A stretch of DNA of 64,000 nt, taken from positions 186,001 through 250,000 of the forward strand of contig NZ_MTQO01000044.1 of NCBI RefSeq assembly GCF_001984155.1. Reading direction: 5' to 3'. Source of the stretch: Actinosynnema sp. ALI-1.44 (lineage in GTDB: Bacteria; Actinomycetota; Actinomycetes; Mycobacteriales; Pseudonocardiaceae). Of the stretch, positions 1 to 7,724 are shown piece after piece (the first letter of the stretch is position 1; the number at the start of each line of letters is the position of its first letter). The notes beneath the pieces were generated by a model. That model ran no database searches. It worked only from the letters and a program-made list of their open reading frames with translations, and was not told the DNA's origin. Both the position numbers and the translations under genes were made by a program.

Positions 1-671
1 TGTTCGCCAAGGCCGGGTACCGAGTGATCGCGTACTCACGGCGCGGGCACTACAACTCCACCCTGCCGACGCCGGGGAACCCCGGCGTCGGCGCCGATGA
101 TCTGCACGCGTTGGTCAACCACCTCGGACTGCGGCGGTTCCACCTGCTCGGCGCGGCCCTGGGCGGGTACTACGCGACGGACTACGCGCTGCTGCACCCG
201 GAACGGTTGCACAGCCTGGTGATCCTGAGCAGCTTCATGGGCATCTCGGATCCGGAGTACCTGCGGGTGACGGAGTGGCTGCGGCCGCCGGGCTTCTCGG
301 CCATGCGGCACGACTTCCTGGAGCTCAGCCCGTACTACCGGGCCGCCAACGAGGCGGGCGCTCGCAAGTGGCTGGAGATCTCGGACAAGTCACTGGGCGG
401 GCACGACATCGAGAGCCAGACGTTGTCGGCCCCGATCAGCTGGGCGCGCCTGGAAACCCTCCGGGTGCGGACCCTGCTGGTCGGCGGGGACGCGGACCTC
501 TACCTGCCGCCGCCGATCCTGCGGATGATCGCCGCCCACCTGCCGGGCAGCAGCTCGATCGTGTACAGCAAGGTCGGGCACTCGGCGAGCTGGGAACGTC
601 CGAGCGAGTTCAACCGCGACGTGCTGAAGTTCCTTTCCGGCGGCCGGTTCCCGCGCGAAACTTGCCGCTGA
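1..671 (+). CDS. alpha/beta hydrolase-fold protein, 5' truncated, nucleophile replaced by Ala
   Basis: The reading frame is already open at the window edge (codons from position 3), so the true start lies upstream; the GTG at 24 is only an internal codon. The protein has the alpha/beta hydrolase layout: a GRG-like strand and turn near the start, a nucleophile elbow, a cap region rich in aromatic residues, an acid residue in LLVGGDADLYLP and a catalytic-type His in VGHSASW. The elbow reads G-A-A-L-G-G (codons at about 150-167) where a hydrolase should have G-x-S-x-G, so the serine is Ala. Either the protein is not a serine hydrolase (a binding or lyase-type member) or it is inactive. It resembles MhpC/haloperoxidase-like members. 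The fold call is secure; the substrate is unknown. Confidence 0.85.
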   Translation, partial: FAKAGYRVIAYSRRGHYNSTLPTPGNPGVGADDLHALVNHLGLRRFHLLGAALGGYYATDYALLHPERLHSLVILSSFMGISDPEYLRVTEWLRPPGFSAMRHDFLELSPYYRAANEAGARKWLEISDKSLGGHDIESQTLSAPISWARLETLRVRTLLVGGDADLYLPPPILRMIAAHLPGSSSIVYSKVGHSASWERPSEFNRDVLKFLSGGRFPRETCR

Positions 672-1921
672 GCACCGGGGCGGGTTGCTTGGCCAGCCCG
701 CCACCGCACGTCGGCCAGGCGATTCGCGTCGAGCACCGGCGATCGGTGGGTGGCCTCGCATCGGCGTTCGGTCTCGATCACTCGCATGGCGGCCGCTCCC
801 GAGGAGGAGGGCGCGGCCGCCGCGCACGGTGGCCACGAGCACGGTGGCCAGTTGCCCGACCGGTCCATCACCGACCACCGACGGACGATCCCCAGCAGCG
901 AACGCGTCCCCGGATATCGGCTATCGATCCCCGCCCGGCACCAGCCAGCGGTCGGTTCCCGGAGCAATCCGCCGCCGAGCACCGCAATCAGCCGTCGAGC
1001 ACCGGGGGGGCGGAGCTCGGCCAGCCTGCCGTCGCATACCGGCAGCTCGGTCCCGTCAGGACCAGCGGAGCAGTCGCGCCCTGCACCAGCGGGCCGGTGG
1101 GAGGCACGCCCCGGCGATCGGGTTCCCCGGGGCGATCAGGTTCCCGGGGGCCTGTCACCGCGCGCCCGGGGCCGCATTCCTCACCACCCAGCCGCCACCG
1201 GATACGAGCGGGCGCCCCCAAGGCCTGCGGGCCCGCTGCCCGGCACCAGCGGTCCTGCCCAGCACCAGCTGTCGGTTACCGCCGAGCACCAGCGGTCCTG
1301 CCCAGCACCAGCGGCCAGTTACCGCCGAGCACCAGGATTCCCGGCGAGCACCAGCGGGACGTTCCCGAAGGAGCCAGCCGCTGAACACCCGGCGGCCTGT
1401 CCTCGGCCAACCCCGCCAACGAACATTGGCGGTCAATCCCACCGAGCACGCAATCAACTCCACCGAGCACTCGGTCGACCCCACCGAGCATTGGTGGATC
1501 TATCCCCGGCGCAACCTGCCGCCGAGCACCTGGCCGGGTTGCTCGGCGAACCTGGCCCCGAGCACCCGGGGCGGGCTGCTCGGCGAACCCGACACCGATC
1601 CCTGGCACCGAGCACCAGTCCTGTCAGGACCAGCGGGCAGCTGCGCCCTCCACCGGCCGACGGTCGCAGCCACCGACCGGCGATCAATCGGCAGGGGGCT
1701 GCCGCCGTACACCGGTGGCAGACTCCCCCAGGACACCTGCCCCAGAAACCCAGGGACAACCTGCCCCAGTAGATCTGCCGCCGAGCAGCCAGCAAGAGCC
1801 ACGCGCGCGCTCATCTCCAACGCTTAACGCCGCGACGTCGACGTTGGTTCCAACCCTATCGAATCCGGCCGCAGACCTTGACAAAGGCACGCCCAGATCG
1901 ATGAGACGAGCAGCGCCCGGT
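672..1921. repeat. degenerate repeat-rich intergenic region with CCGAGCACC core
   Basis: No convincing gene lies in this 1.25-kb stretch. It is built from variants of a short unit whose core is CCGAGCACC (GGTGCTCGG on the other strand), recurring at irregular spacing from about 670 to 1620. Sub-structures include three consecutive 21-nt units at about 1429-1492, a pair of about 57-nt units at 1245-1340 (cores GCGGTCCTGCCCAGCACCAG), and an older duplication matching 1046-1085 with 1617-1655 (shared core GTCAGGACCAGCGG). Open frames exist on both strands in several registers, but they encode low-complexity Pro/Arg/Gly peptides without a domain or a good ribosome site. That is the expected by-product of high-GC repeats. 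From about 1660 to 1921 the repeats fade and I see nothing specific. Confidence 0.7.
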
Positions 1922-3364
1922 TCACAGCTTGATCGCGACCGACTTGGTCTCCAGGAACGCCTCGATACCTTCGGCGCCGCCTTCTCGTTCCTGGCCGCTG
2001 TTGTGCATGCCGCCGAATGGCAGTTCTGGGCGGACCGGCGTGGGGTCGTTCAGGCCGATGACGCCGAAGTGCAGGTGGTCCATCGCGGTCCAGAGCCTGG
2101 TCAGGTCTTTGCCGAAGATGTACGCGGCCAGGCCGTAGTCGGTCGCGTTCGCGCGGCGCACGGCTTCCTCGTCGGTGTCGAACGTGTACACCGGCAGCAC
2201 TGGGCCGAAGGTTTCCTCGCGGCTGATGAGCATGTCGTCTTCGACTCCGGTGAGGACAGTCGGCTCGTAGAAGGCGCCTTTCAGTTCGGCCGGGCCTGAC
2301 CAGCGCTTGCCTCCGGTGCGCACTGCCGCACCTCCGCTGACGGCGTCTGCCACGTGCCGTTCGACCTTGTCCAGTGCCGTGTGGTCGATCAGCGGACCGA
2401 TGGTTGTGCCCTCCGCTGTTCCTTCGCCTACTCGCAGGCTCGCGACCTTCGAGTCGATCAGGGTGAGCAGTTCGTCGTGGACGGACCGGTGCACGAACAG
2501 CCGGTTGACGGCTATGCAGCTCTGGCCCGCGTTGGCGAACTTCGCTGCCACCACTCCCGCCGCCGCCGCGGGCAGGTCCGCGTCGGCGAAGACGATCGCG
2601 GGCGAGTGCCCGCCCAGTTCCAGCGAGGTTCGGCGTAGGTGTGTCTTGGTGTTGGCCAGCAGGCTGAGCCCGACTTCCGTGGATCCGGTGAAGCTCACTT
2701 TCCGCAACCGGGGGTCGGCCAGCAGGGTCCCCGCCACCTCCGCGGGCCGGGAGGTGGTGATCGACTGGAGCACTCCGGCCGGCAGGCCGGTGTCATGCAG
2801 GATCCGCACCAGCGCCGTCGCGATCAGCGGCGTCTGCTCCGCCGGTTTGACGATCAACGGCGCCCCCGCCGCCAACGCGAGGCCGATCTTGCGGATCAGC
2901 ATGCTGGCCGGGAAGTTCCACGGCGTGATCGCCAGCGCCGGTCCGACCGGGGCGGTCACCACCAGGCCTGGACCGTTCGGCGCGGACGGCAGCACGCGCC
3001 CACCGGCCCGCCTGGCTTCCTCCGCGCTCCACTCCAGCATCCGCGCACTGCCGAGCAGCTCCCCGCGCGCCTCCGCGAGGGGTTTGCCGTTCTCGCTGGT
3101 CAGCAGCGGGGCGAGGGTGTCGAGTTGGCCGCGGATCTCGGCCGCCGCTCGGCGCAGGTAGCCGCCGCGCTCCTCCACGGTCACGGCGCGCCACGCGTCG
3201 AACGCCGCGCAGGCCGCGTCCAGCGCGGCTCGCGCGTCCGCCGCGGTGCCGTCCGCGACCCGGCCGACTGGTTCCAGCGTCGCCGGGTCCACGACCTCGA
3301 ACGATGCACTGCCCTGCCGCCACTGCCCGTCGATCAGCAAGGTCGCCCCGGAGTCCGCCGACAT
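1922..3364 (-). CDS. NAD(P)-dependent aldehyde dehydrogenase (succinate-semialdehyde dehydrogenase-like)
   Basis: This full-length ALDH-superfamily protein (480 aa) oxidises an aldehyde to the acid with NAD(P)+. Visible family marks are PWNFP around residue 150 (oxyanion Asn150), the cofactor-site FTGSTE at 225-230, the general base Glu249 in LELGG, and the nucleophile Cys283 in NAGQSC. The C-terminal EETFGPVLPV and YGLAAYIF blocks are also intact. The overall pattern is closest to succinate-semialdehyde dehydrogenases (GabD), but the aldehyde cannot be fixed from sequence. The ATG at 3364 gives a normal N terminus. It diverges from the MarR gene at 3510, and the shared 145-bp gap carries a dyad found again downstream of that regulator, so co-control with the CoA operon is likely. 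Confidence 0.92.
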   Translation of the reverse strand: MSADSGATLLIDGQWRQGSASFEVVDPATLEPVGRVADGTAADARAALDAACAAFDAWRAVTVEERGGYLRRAAAEIRGQLDTLAPLLTSENGKPLAEARGELLGSARMLEWSAEEARRAGGRVLPSAPNGPGLVVTAPVGPALAITPWNFPASMLIRKIGLALAAGAPLIVKPAEQTPLIATALVRILHDTGLPAGVLQSITTSRPAEVAGTLLADPRLRKVSFTGSTEVGLSLLANTKTHLRRTSLELGGHSPAIVFADADLPAAAAGVVAAKFANAGQSCIAVNRLFVHRSVHDELLTLIDSKVASLRVGEGTAEGTTIGPLIDHTALDKVERHVADAVSGGAAVRTGGKRWSGPAELKGAFYEPTVLTGVEDDMLISREETFGPVLPVYTFDTDEEAVRRANATDYGLAAYIFGKDLTRLWTAMDHLHFGVIGLNDPTPVRPELPFGGMHNSGQEREGGAEGIEAFLETKSVAIKL

Positions 3365-3422
3365 CGCCCAACCCTTCGTCGATCACGCCGTTTCCAGCCT
3401 TGGCGGCATCATGCCGCCGCTC

Positions 3423-3439
3423 TGTTGTTATTGTCAACA
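3423..3439. promoter_or_regulatory. putative MarR operator 1
   Basis: This is a 17-bp imperfect dyad (TGTTG, 7 nt, CAACA; the outer flanks extend it to CTGTTG/CAACAG at 3422-3440). It lies between the divergent aldehyde dehydrogenase and MarR genes. It has the same half-sites and spacing as the dyad at 4026-4042. MarR proteins typically bind 16-20 bp palindromes of this kind. The assignment to this particular regulator is inferred from position and duplication. Confidence 0.6.
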
Positions 3440-3509
3440 GATGAGTTCACCAGGGAAACCCGGCCGGTCGGCGACCACGGACCGGCGTCGAACGCCTACA
3501 GTGCAGGGC

Positions 3510-4016
3510 ATGAAGCCCACGCCGAGCGCCTCGTCGGACCCCGCGCCGCCGGAGCGGACCGCCTCCGCCGACCAGCTGCCGATCCACGAACTGCTGTCGT
3601 ACCGGCTCAGCCGGGTGGCCAACGCGATGTCCCGCAGCGCGGCGCTGCGCTACCGGCGCGAATTCGACGTCAGCCTCGGCGAATGGCGGACCATCGCACT
3701 CCTGGGCGCGGACGCCCCGCTGACGCTCAACAAGCTGGCCCGACTGGCCGCATTGGACAAGGCGCAGATGAGCAGGGTCGTCGCCAAGCTCAGCGAGCGC
3801 GGCCTGGTGCTGCGCGAACTGGGCGCGGGCCGGACCACCCAGCTCACCCTGACCCGCAAGGGCGCCGCGCTCTACCGCGGCCTCATCGACGCGGCCAACG
3901 AGCGTGACCAGGCGTTCCTCGTCTGCCTGACCGAGCAGGAACGCCAGGTGCTCGACACCGCACTGGACAAACTGGGCACCCTCGCCCGGGCGCTCGAGCG
4001 CGCCGAGGAGCGATAA
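3510..4016 (+). CDS. MarR-family transcriptional regulator
   Basis: This is a winged-helix repressor of 168 aa, normal for MarR. The helix-turn-helix region is clear (LTLNKLARLAALDKAQMSRVV, then the wing LRELGAGRTTQLTLTRKG), framed by dimerisation helices at both ends. The ATG at 3510 fits the family; the open frame extends upstream, but that part shows no conserved features. It sits between the leftward aldehyde dehydrogenase and the rightward CoA-thioester operon. A matching dyad lies on each side, which suggests autoregulation and control of both flanks. The ligand is unknown, though MarR proteins next to acyl-CoA ligases often sense the aromatic or acyl substrate or its CoA ester. Confidence 0.92.
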   Translation: MKPTPSASSDPAPPERTASADQLPIHELLSYRLSRVANAMSRSAALRYRREFDVSLGEWRTIALLGADAPLTLNKLARLAALDKAQMSRVVAKLSERGLVLRELGAGRTTQLTLTRKGAALYRGLIDAANERDQAFLVCLTEQERQVLDTALDKLGTLARALERAEER

Positions 4017-4024
4017 CCAGGCAT

Positions 4025-4043
4025 GTGTTGACACTATCAACAC
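4025..4043. promoter_or_regulatory. putative MarR operator 2 overlapping a -35-like element
   Basis: This is a perfect 7-bp dyad, GTGTTGA and TCAACAC, separated by 5 nt, located 22 nt before the ATG of the lyase-like gene. TTGACA at 4028-4033 would also serve as a -35 hexamer, so a bound repressor would block the promoter of the CoA operon. The core matches the dyad at 3423-3439 in half-site and spacing. Confidence 0.65.
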
Positions 4044-4064
4044 CTGTCTGACACGCTCGGCACC

Positions 4065-5000
4065 ATGGCTGACCGTGTCACGATCTGCGAGTGCTTCGCC
4101 CGCGACGGGCTGCAGCACGAGCCGGACTTCGTCCCGACGGACACCAAGCTGTCCACCATCGGCGCGTTCGCCGACGCGGGCTTCCGCCGGATCGAGGCGA
4201 CCAGCTACAGCCACCCGGACCGCGTCCCCGCCTTCCGCGACGCCACCGACCTGCTGTCCGCGTTGCCCCGCAGGACGGGGGTCGCGTACAAGGCGACCTG
4301 TCCCAATCCCCGTGCGGTGCAACGGGCACTGGCCGATCTGGATGCCGGGCACGGCGCCGACGAGCTGAGCCTGCTCGTGTCGGCGACCGAGGCGCACACC
4401 GAGCGCAACCTGCGCACCACCCGCGCCAGGCAATGGGAGAACGTCGCCGAGATGGTGCGGCTGGCCGCGGGCCGGTTCACCTTGGTCGGCGTCATCTCGA
4501 TGGCGCTGGGTTGCCCGTTCGAGGGGCGGGTGGATCCGGGGAGCGTCGTGGAGGACTTCGCGCGGTTCGCGGATCTCGGCGTGTCGCTGGTGACCGTCGG
4601 TGACACGACCGGTCTGGGCGTTCCGACCACCGCGGGGCCGCTGTTCTCCCGGCTGGCCAAGGAGTTCCCGGACGTGCCCGCTGTGGCGCACTTCCACAAC
4701 ACCCGGGGAACCGCACTGGCCAACTGCGTCGCCGCGTTGGACGCCGGGTGCCGGTACTTCGACAGCGCGTTCGGCGGCGTCGGCGGGCATCCGGCGCAGA
4801 TCGGCTACGGCAGCGGCCTGACCGGCAACACCTGCACCGAGGACCTGGTCAACATGTTCGAGGCGATGGGTGTCGACACCGGACTGGACCTCGATCTGGT
4901 GATGGCCGCGTCCGCGCGGTGTGAGGAAGCGCTCGGCCGCCCCCTGCACAGCATGGTCGCGCGTGCCGGGCTCGGTTTGGGGGCGCCGCATGACATCTGA
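4065..5000 (+). CDS. HMG-CoA lyase-like DRE-TIM metallolyase lacking the catalytic Cys
   Basis: This 311-aa TIM-barrel lyase is of the HMG-CoA lyase type, which splits a 3-hydroxy-3-methyl-acyl-CoA into acetyl-CoA and a ketoacid. The substrate/metal loop ARDGLQ is present at the N terminus, as are the metal-ligand HFHNTRG motif and the Asn/Glu-Asp segment GNTCTEDLV. Where HMG-CoA lyases have the active-site cysteine in GGCP, this protein has GGHP. All metal ligands are kept but the proton-donating Cys is His, so either the substrate or the chemistry differs. It is the first gene of a six-gene operon; the next gene starts inside its last codons. MvaB/HMGCL-like is the safest label. Confidence 0.85.
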   Translation: MADRVTICECFARDGLQHEPDFVPTDTKLSTIGAFADAGFRRIEATSYSHPDRVPAFRDATDLLSALPRRTGVAYKATCPNPRAVQRALADLDAGHGADELSLLVSATEAHTERNLRTTRARQWENVAEMVRLAAGRFTLVGVISMALGCPFEGRVDPGSVVEDFARFADLGVSLVTVGDTTGLGVPTTAGPLFSRLAKEFPDVPAVAHFHNTRGTALANCVAALDAGCRYFDSAFGGVGGHPAQIGYGSGLTGNTCTEDLVNMFEAMGVDTGLDLDLVMAASARCEEALGRPLHSMVARAGLGLGAPHDI

Positions 5001-5727
5001 GGAGACAACCGTGCTGTTGCGCGACGACCACGGCCCGGTCCGGGTGATCCGGCTCAACCGGCCGGACAAGCACAACGCCCTCAACACCGAACTGACCAGG
5101 GCCCTGCTGGACGAACTGCTCGCCGCGGACGCGGACGGCTCCGTCCGCGCGGTGGTGCTCGCCGGGGAGGGACGCAGTTTCTGCGCGGGTGCCGACATCA
5201 CCGAGTTCGCCGACCTGACACCGGACAACCAGGACGCCGTGCTGCGCCGCGCGGAACTCACTGCCCGAACGCAACTCCTGCCGCAGCAGTTGAGCAAACC
5301 GATCGTCTCGGTCGTGTGGGGCAACGCGCTCGGCGGCGGCGCGGGACTGGCGATCGGCTGCGACATGATGGTCGTGGCGGACGACGTGCGGTTCGGCTAC
5401 CCCGAACTGAAGCACTCCCTGGTACCGGCGATCGTGATGACCGGTCTGCAACGGCAGATCGGCCGCAAACTCGCGTTCGAGATGATCAGCCACGGCACCC
5501 TGCTCGACGCCGACGACCTGGTCAGACTGGGGTTGGCCAACCGCCGGGTCAGCCGGGACAAGGCGCTGGACACCGGGATCGAGATCGCGTCGAAGTGGAG
5601 CGAGCCGTCCTCGATGGCGATGGCGGCCACCAAGGACCTGTTCTACCGCGTGGCGGACCTGCCGGTGGACCAGGCCATGCGCGCCGGGCGGGACGTCAAC
5701 GCGATCATGCGCGGCTTCCGGGGCTGA
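4990..5727 (+). CDS. enoyl-CoA hydratase/isomerase (crotonase) 1
   Basis: This is a crotonase-fold protein of 245 aa. The two oxyanion-hole blocks are visible: AGEGRSFCAGADI (about residues 55-67) and WGNALGGGAGLAIGCD (about 105-120). They are followed by the FGYPELKHSLVPA segment found in hydratases. The ATG at 4990 overlaps the end of the lyase gene by 11 nt and fits the family start RxxGPVRVIRLNRP; the longer open frame upstream is only the overlap. It would hydrate a 2-enoyl-CoA or isomerise a double bond in the pathway formed by its neighbours. A second crotonase lies two genes downstream and is not a close copy, so the two probably act on different intermediates. Confidence 0.92.
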   Translation: MTSEETTVLLRDDHGPVRVIRLNRPDKHNALNTELTRALLDELLAADADGSVRAVVLAGEGRSFCAGADITEFADLTPDNQDAVLRRAELTARTQLLPQQLSKPIVSVVWGNALGGGAGLAIGCDMMVVADDVRFGYPELKHSLVPAIVMTGLQRQIGRKLAFEMISHGTLLDADDLVRLGLANRRVSRDKALDTGIEIASKWSEPSSMAMAATKDLFYRVADLPVDQAMRAGRDVNAIMRGFRG

Positions 5728-5733
5728 TGACGC

Positions 5734-6933
5734 GTGCTCCCCTTGTCCGGAATCACTGTTCTCGACTTCTCCCGTGTGCTGGCCGGTCCGATGGCCACGC
5801 AGGTCCTCGCCGAACTCGGTGCGGACGTGATCAAAGTGGAGCGTCCCGGCTCCGGCGACGAGTCACGCCAGATGCAACCGGTGCTGCCCAGCGGGGAAAG
5901 CGCCTACTACTTCGCGTTCAACCGTGGCAAGCGGTCGGTGGCGATCGACCTGAAAACCGACAACGGCAGGCAGCTGGCCACCGACCTGGCCGGGACGGTC
6001 GACGTGGTCGTCGAGAACTTCCTGCCCGGTGGCATGGATCGGCTCGGGCTGGGCTACTCCGAGTTGTCCGCGGCCAATCCCGGTCTGGTGTACGTGTCCT
6101 GCACCGGTTTCGGGCAACGTGGGCCGTACTCCGGCCGCAAGGGCTACGACACCGTGTTCCAGGCGTTGTCCGGGTTGATGGCGTTGACCGGGCATCCGGA
6201 TTCGCCGCCCGCGAAGGCCGGTGTTCCCGTCGCGGACATGACGTCCGGGCTGTGGATCGCCATCGCCGTCCTCACCGGACTGGTCGGCCGGGGCAGCACC
6301 GGTACCGGCAGGCACATGGATCTGTCCATGATGGACGTTCAGGTCAGTCTGCTCGCCCTCGCCGCTGCGCGGTTGTTCGCGTTGGACGAGGATCCGCACC
6401 GCACCGGTACCGAGCACCCCGGCCGCGTGCCGTCTGCGGCGTTCGCCTGTTCCGACGGCAAATGGCTGCACATCAGTTGCAGCGACCAGCATTGGTTGCC
6501 GTTGTGCGAGACAATGGTCGTTCCCACCTTGGCCGAGGATGCGGACTTGCGGCACAACGCCGGTCGGTTGGCTCAACGGGAACGTGTGATGGCCGTGCTG
6601 ACAGCCGCGTTCGCCCAGCGTCCGCGCGCCGAGCTGGCGACCGCTCTGCGCGCGGCCGGAGTGCCTGTCGGCGAGGTCAACACCGTCCGCGAGATCCTCG
6701 CCGACGAGAACACCGTGGGACGGGGGATGGTCGGCGACTTCGAACACCCGGTGGCCGGGTCGTTCCCGGCGTTGCGGACTCCACTTCGGATGTCCGATAT
6801 GGACGACTATGCCGCGTTGCCGGTGGGGACGCCGCCCCGGCTGGGCGCGGACACCGGCGATGTGCTGCGGGACCGGTTGGGGCTGAGCGACAGCGAGATC
6901 GACGCGCTGCGCCGGGAAGGGGCAATCGGATGA
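5734..6933 (+). CDS. CaiB/BaiF family (class III) CoA-transferase
   Basis: This 399-aa class III CoA-transferase moves CoA from a donor thioester to a carboxylic acid through an aspartyl anhydride. Family marks are LSGITVLDFSRVLAGP at the start, ADVIKVERPGSGD, KRSVAIDLKT, and the VADMTSGLW segment that carries the catalytic Asp. The start is a GTG at 5734, 6 nt after the stop of the first crotonase; the alternatives are less compatible with the conserved N terminus. Its presence beside an ATP-dependent acyl-CoA ligase means the operon can activate acids in two ways. Substrate not predictable. Confidence 0.93.
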   Translation: MLPLSGITVLDFSRVLAGPMATQVLAELGADVIKVERPGSGDESRQMQPVLPSGESAYYFAFNRGKRSVAIDLKTDNGRQLATDLAGTVDVVVENFLPGGMDRLGLGYSELSAANPGLVYVSCTGFGQRGPYSGRKGYDTVFQALSGLMALTGHPDSPPAKAGVPVADMTSGLWIAIAVLTGLVGRGSTGTGRHMDLSMMDVQVSLLALAAARLFALDEDPHRTGTEHPGRVPSAAFACSDGKWLHISCSDQHWLPLCETMVVPTLAEDADLRHNAGRLAQRERVMAVLTAAFAQRPRAELATALRAAGVPVGEVNTVREILADENTVGRGMVGDFEHPVAGSFPALRTPLRMSDMDDYAALPVGTPPRLGADTGDVLRDRLGLSDSEIDALRREGAIG

Positions 6934-7724
6934 CACACGGCAACATCGGCGACATCGGCACCGAGGTGCTCCTCGACGTGGTCGACGGGGTCGCCACCGT
7001 GGTGCTGAACCGGCCAGCGGCGCGTAACGCGCTCAACCTGGCTATGTGTCTAGCCTTGCGGGACGCGTTCGAACGACTCGACTCCGCTGCGGACGTGCGC
7101 GTCGTGCTGCTCCGCGCCAGCGGGCCGGTGTTCTGCGCCGGAGCGGACCTCAAGGAACGCACCGGGCGGGACGCGGCGTGGGTGCGCCGCAGGCGTCAGG
7201 CCTCCTTCGCGGCCTACGAGGCGATCGAGCGGTGTGCCAAGCCGGTGGTGGCGCTGGCGCACGGCGCAGTCGTCGGGTCCGGCGGGGAGATCGCGATGAG
7301 CTGCGACTTCGTCGTCGCCACGACGGACACGACATTCCGCTTCCCCGAACCGCACTGGGGCACTGTCGGCGCGACACAACGGCTGCAACGGGTGATCGGC
7401 CGTCACCGCGCCAAGGAGTTGCTGTTCACCAACCGGATCATGGCCGCCGCCGAGGCACATCAGGTCGGCCTGGTGGCGCGCCTGGTCGAACCGGACGAGC
7501 TGGACGCGGCGGGTGTGGCGGTGGCTGCCGAGATCGCCAAGGCTCCCCCGCTGTCGGTGGCCTTGACCAAACAAGCGGTCGACCTCGGCGCGGAGACCGA
7601 TTTGGACCGTGGCATCCGGATCGAGATGGCGGCGATCGAGCGTAACCTCGCGGACGGCGGCTGGCAGCGGGGCGTCGCGGACTTCAGCGAGGCCACGGCA
7701 GCCCGGCGGGATCAGGAGGTTTGA
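6930..7724 (+). CDS. enoyl-CoA hydratase/isomerase (crotonase) 2
   Basis: This second crotonase (264 aa) has AVATVVLNRPAARNALN-like N-terminal strands, ASGPVFCAGADLKER and a second oxyanion block AHGAVVGSGGEIAMSCD. Typical Glu positions follow in FRFPEPHWGTVG. The ATG at 6930 overlaps the preceding stop by ATGA, indicating translational coupling. It is clearly diverged from the gene at 4990 and looks more like methylglutaconyl-CoA hydratase or DpgD-type members, although this is only a resemblance. Together with an HMG-CoA-lyase-like enzyme, a hydratase producing a 3-hydroxy-3-methyl-acyl-CoA would make chemical sense. Confidence 0.92.
   Translation: MTHGNIGDIGTEVLLDVVDGVATVVLNRPAARNALNLAMCLALRDAFERLDSAADVRVVLLRASGPVFCAGADLKERTGRDAAWVRRRRQASFAAYEAIERCAKPVVALAHGAVVGSGGEIAMSCDFVVATTDTTFRFPEPHWGTVGATQRLQRVIGRHRAKELLFTNRIMAAAEAHQVGLVARLVEPDELDAAGVAVAAEIAKAPPLSVALTKQAVDLGAETDLDRGIRIEMAAIERNLADGGWQRGVADFSEATAARRDQEV

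Noticed and set aside
685-1827. Open frames of 250-380 codons on the + strand and several on the - strand in the repeat region
   Set aside because: They overlap each other in different frames, encode Pro/Arg/Gly-rich low-complexity peptides, lack ribosome sites and arise from the GC-rich repeats.
5316-7724. An 802-codon + strand frame covering most of the CoA-transferase gene
   Set aside because: Only its last 264 codons (from 6930) are a real protein, the second crotonase; the rest is the +1 frame of two other genes.
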